The notes below the pieces were generated by a model. That model was not told where the DNA came from, made no database searches, and was given only the letters and a program-made list of their open reading frames with translations. From Pseudomonas sp. AKS31 (lineage in GTDB: Bacteria; Pseudomonadota; Gammaproteobacteria; Pseudomonadales; Pseudomonadaceae), in assembly GCF_023634765.1 (NCBI RefSeq), contig NZ_JAMLFX010000004.1, forward strand, positions 93,770 through 139,274: a stretch of DNA of 45,505 nucleotides. Reading direction: 5' to 3'. Numbering within the stretch: position 1 is the stretch's first letter; every line of letters begins with the position of its first letter. Both the position numbers and the translations under genes were made by a program. Shown here in pieces: positions 45,083 through 45,505 of the stretch.

Positions 45083-45340
45083 CTACTGCAGATCCAGCTT
45101 GCGCGCCGCTTCAACGCCAGCGGCACTGAGCTTGATCGGCAGGTTCAACGAATGTTCGCCGGCTTCATTGCAGGTCACATGACCGTGATGAATCAGTCCG
45201 CGATCCTGCAAGGCGGCGAGGGCGCTGGCCACGACTTTCTCGCCCCGGTAATTGTCCAGCACCTCCTTGCCCAGGCCACTTGGATGGGCATGCAGCAGGC
45301 GGGTGAGGACTTCTTTTTCCAGGTTTTTATCGACGTTCAT
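45083..45340 (-). CDS. Hypothetical 85-residue protein, possible winged-helix fold
   Basis: A small soluble protein with a helix-rich N-terminus (NLEKEVLTRLLHAHPSGLGKEVL) and a repeat-free body reading ASALAALQDRGLIHHGHV…LSAAGVEAARKLDL, which resembles a winged-helix arrangement without a DNA-binding claim. GAGG lies 7 bases upstream of the ATG. Not recognised. It follows, by about 45 bases, the gene cut by the window edge and may be cotranscribed with it. Confidence 0.75.
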   Translation of the reverse strand: MNVDKNLEKEVLTRLLHAHPSGLGKEVLDNYRGEKVVASALAALQDRGLIHHGHVTCNEAGEHSLNLPIKLSAAGVEAARKLDLQ

Positions 45341-45384
45341 GGTTACCTCTTCATTGGATTGAATAGGACGCTCGCGTCGGCGAA

Positions 45385-45505
45385 CTACTGACCGGATCCT
45401 TCGGAGCCCGAACCACCGGTGGTGGTTTTAGAGCCAACGCCGGGCCCGGCGTTGTCAGGTGTGGCGGGGGAGTCAGGGGTGTTCATGCCGCCCTGACGAC
45501 CCGGG
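45385..45505 (-). CDS. C-terminal part of an unknown Gly/Ser/Pro-rich protein, cut by the window edge
   Basis: Reading leftwards from the edge, 39 codons (PGRQGGMNTPDSPATPDN…GSEGSGQ) end in TAG. The tail is disordered-looking, rich in Gly, Ser, Thr and Pro. The Met at the seventh codon could itself be a start, making a 33-residue protein, but a longer gene entering from the right is more likely. Confidence 0.5.
   Translation of the reverse strand, partial: PGRQGGMNTPDSPATPDNAGPGVGSKTTTGGSGSEGSGQ

Overview
The window is a chromosomal segment from a Pseudomonas, most likely of the P. fluorescens group. Gene order from the ComEC-like gene to the TetR gene follows the P. aeruginosa PA2984–PA2957 block as I remember it. 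Intergenic REP/REPIN-type hairpins and high GC also fit. No tRNA, rRNA, CRISPR array, prophage or insertion sequence was recognised.

Layout. (1) 1–7.6 kb: a DUF2062 membrane protein on the minus strand, then comEC, exbB, exbD, lpxK, a Trm112-like gene, kdsB, a low-molecular-weight phosphatase and murB, tightly packed, several overlapping by 1–4 bases. This is envelope biogenesis (lipid A, KDO, peptidoglycan). (2) 7.9–12.2 kb: a four-gene cassette for a molybdenum hydroxylase (2Fe-2S subunit, Tat-exported molybdopterin subunit, XdhC-type maturation factor, MobA-like cytidylyltransferase), sitting between murB and rne. (3) 12.5–19.7 kb: rne with a very long leader, divergent from rluC–HAD phosphatase–S49 peptidase, then maf convergent. 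(4) 19.8–30.0 kb: yceD–rpmF–plsX–fabD–fabG–acpP–fabF–pabC–mltG–tmk–holB–pilZ–ycfH, the fatty-acid synthesis and housekeeping cluster, without fabH. (5) 30.0–33.6 kb: a small RNA best explained as RgsA, a TetR regulator, a MoaA-family radical SAM protein, a DUF4823 lipoprotein and a DUF1285 protein. (6) 33.7–40.3 kb: a sugar-oxidation and uptake locus (FCD-type GntR regulator, SMP-30 lactonase, SDR dehydrogenase, araFGH-like ABC importer), probably for L-arabinose and/or D-galactose. (7) 40.6–44.9 kb: GntR/UTRA regulator, ADP-ribosylglycohydrolase-like enzyme, NCS1 permease and PfkB kinase, resembling E. coli yegTUVW but with a different transporter. (8) 45.1–45.5 kb: an 85-residue unknown protein and the tail of another gene cut by the window edge.

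The most interesting observations are non-coding. The SDR gene has a roughly 200-base leader containing a Crc/Hfq-like A-rich motif, a possible 54-codon upstream reading frame, an intrinsic terminator and a 9-bp stem that would hide the ribosome-binding site. The FCD regulator gene and the ABC importer share an exact 14-bp operator-like site. The yceD promoter is so close to the start codon that the mRNA should be nearly leaderless. The best candidate for an undescribed metabolic system is the permease/glycohydrolase/kinase cluster at 40.6–44.9 kb.
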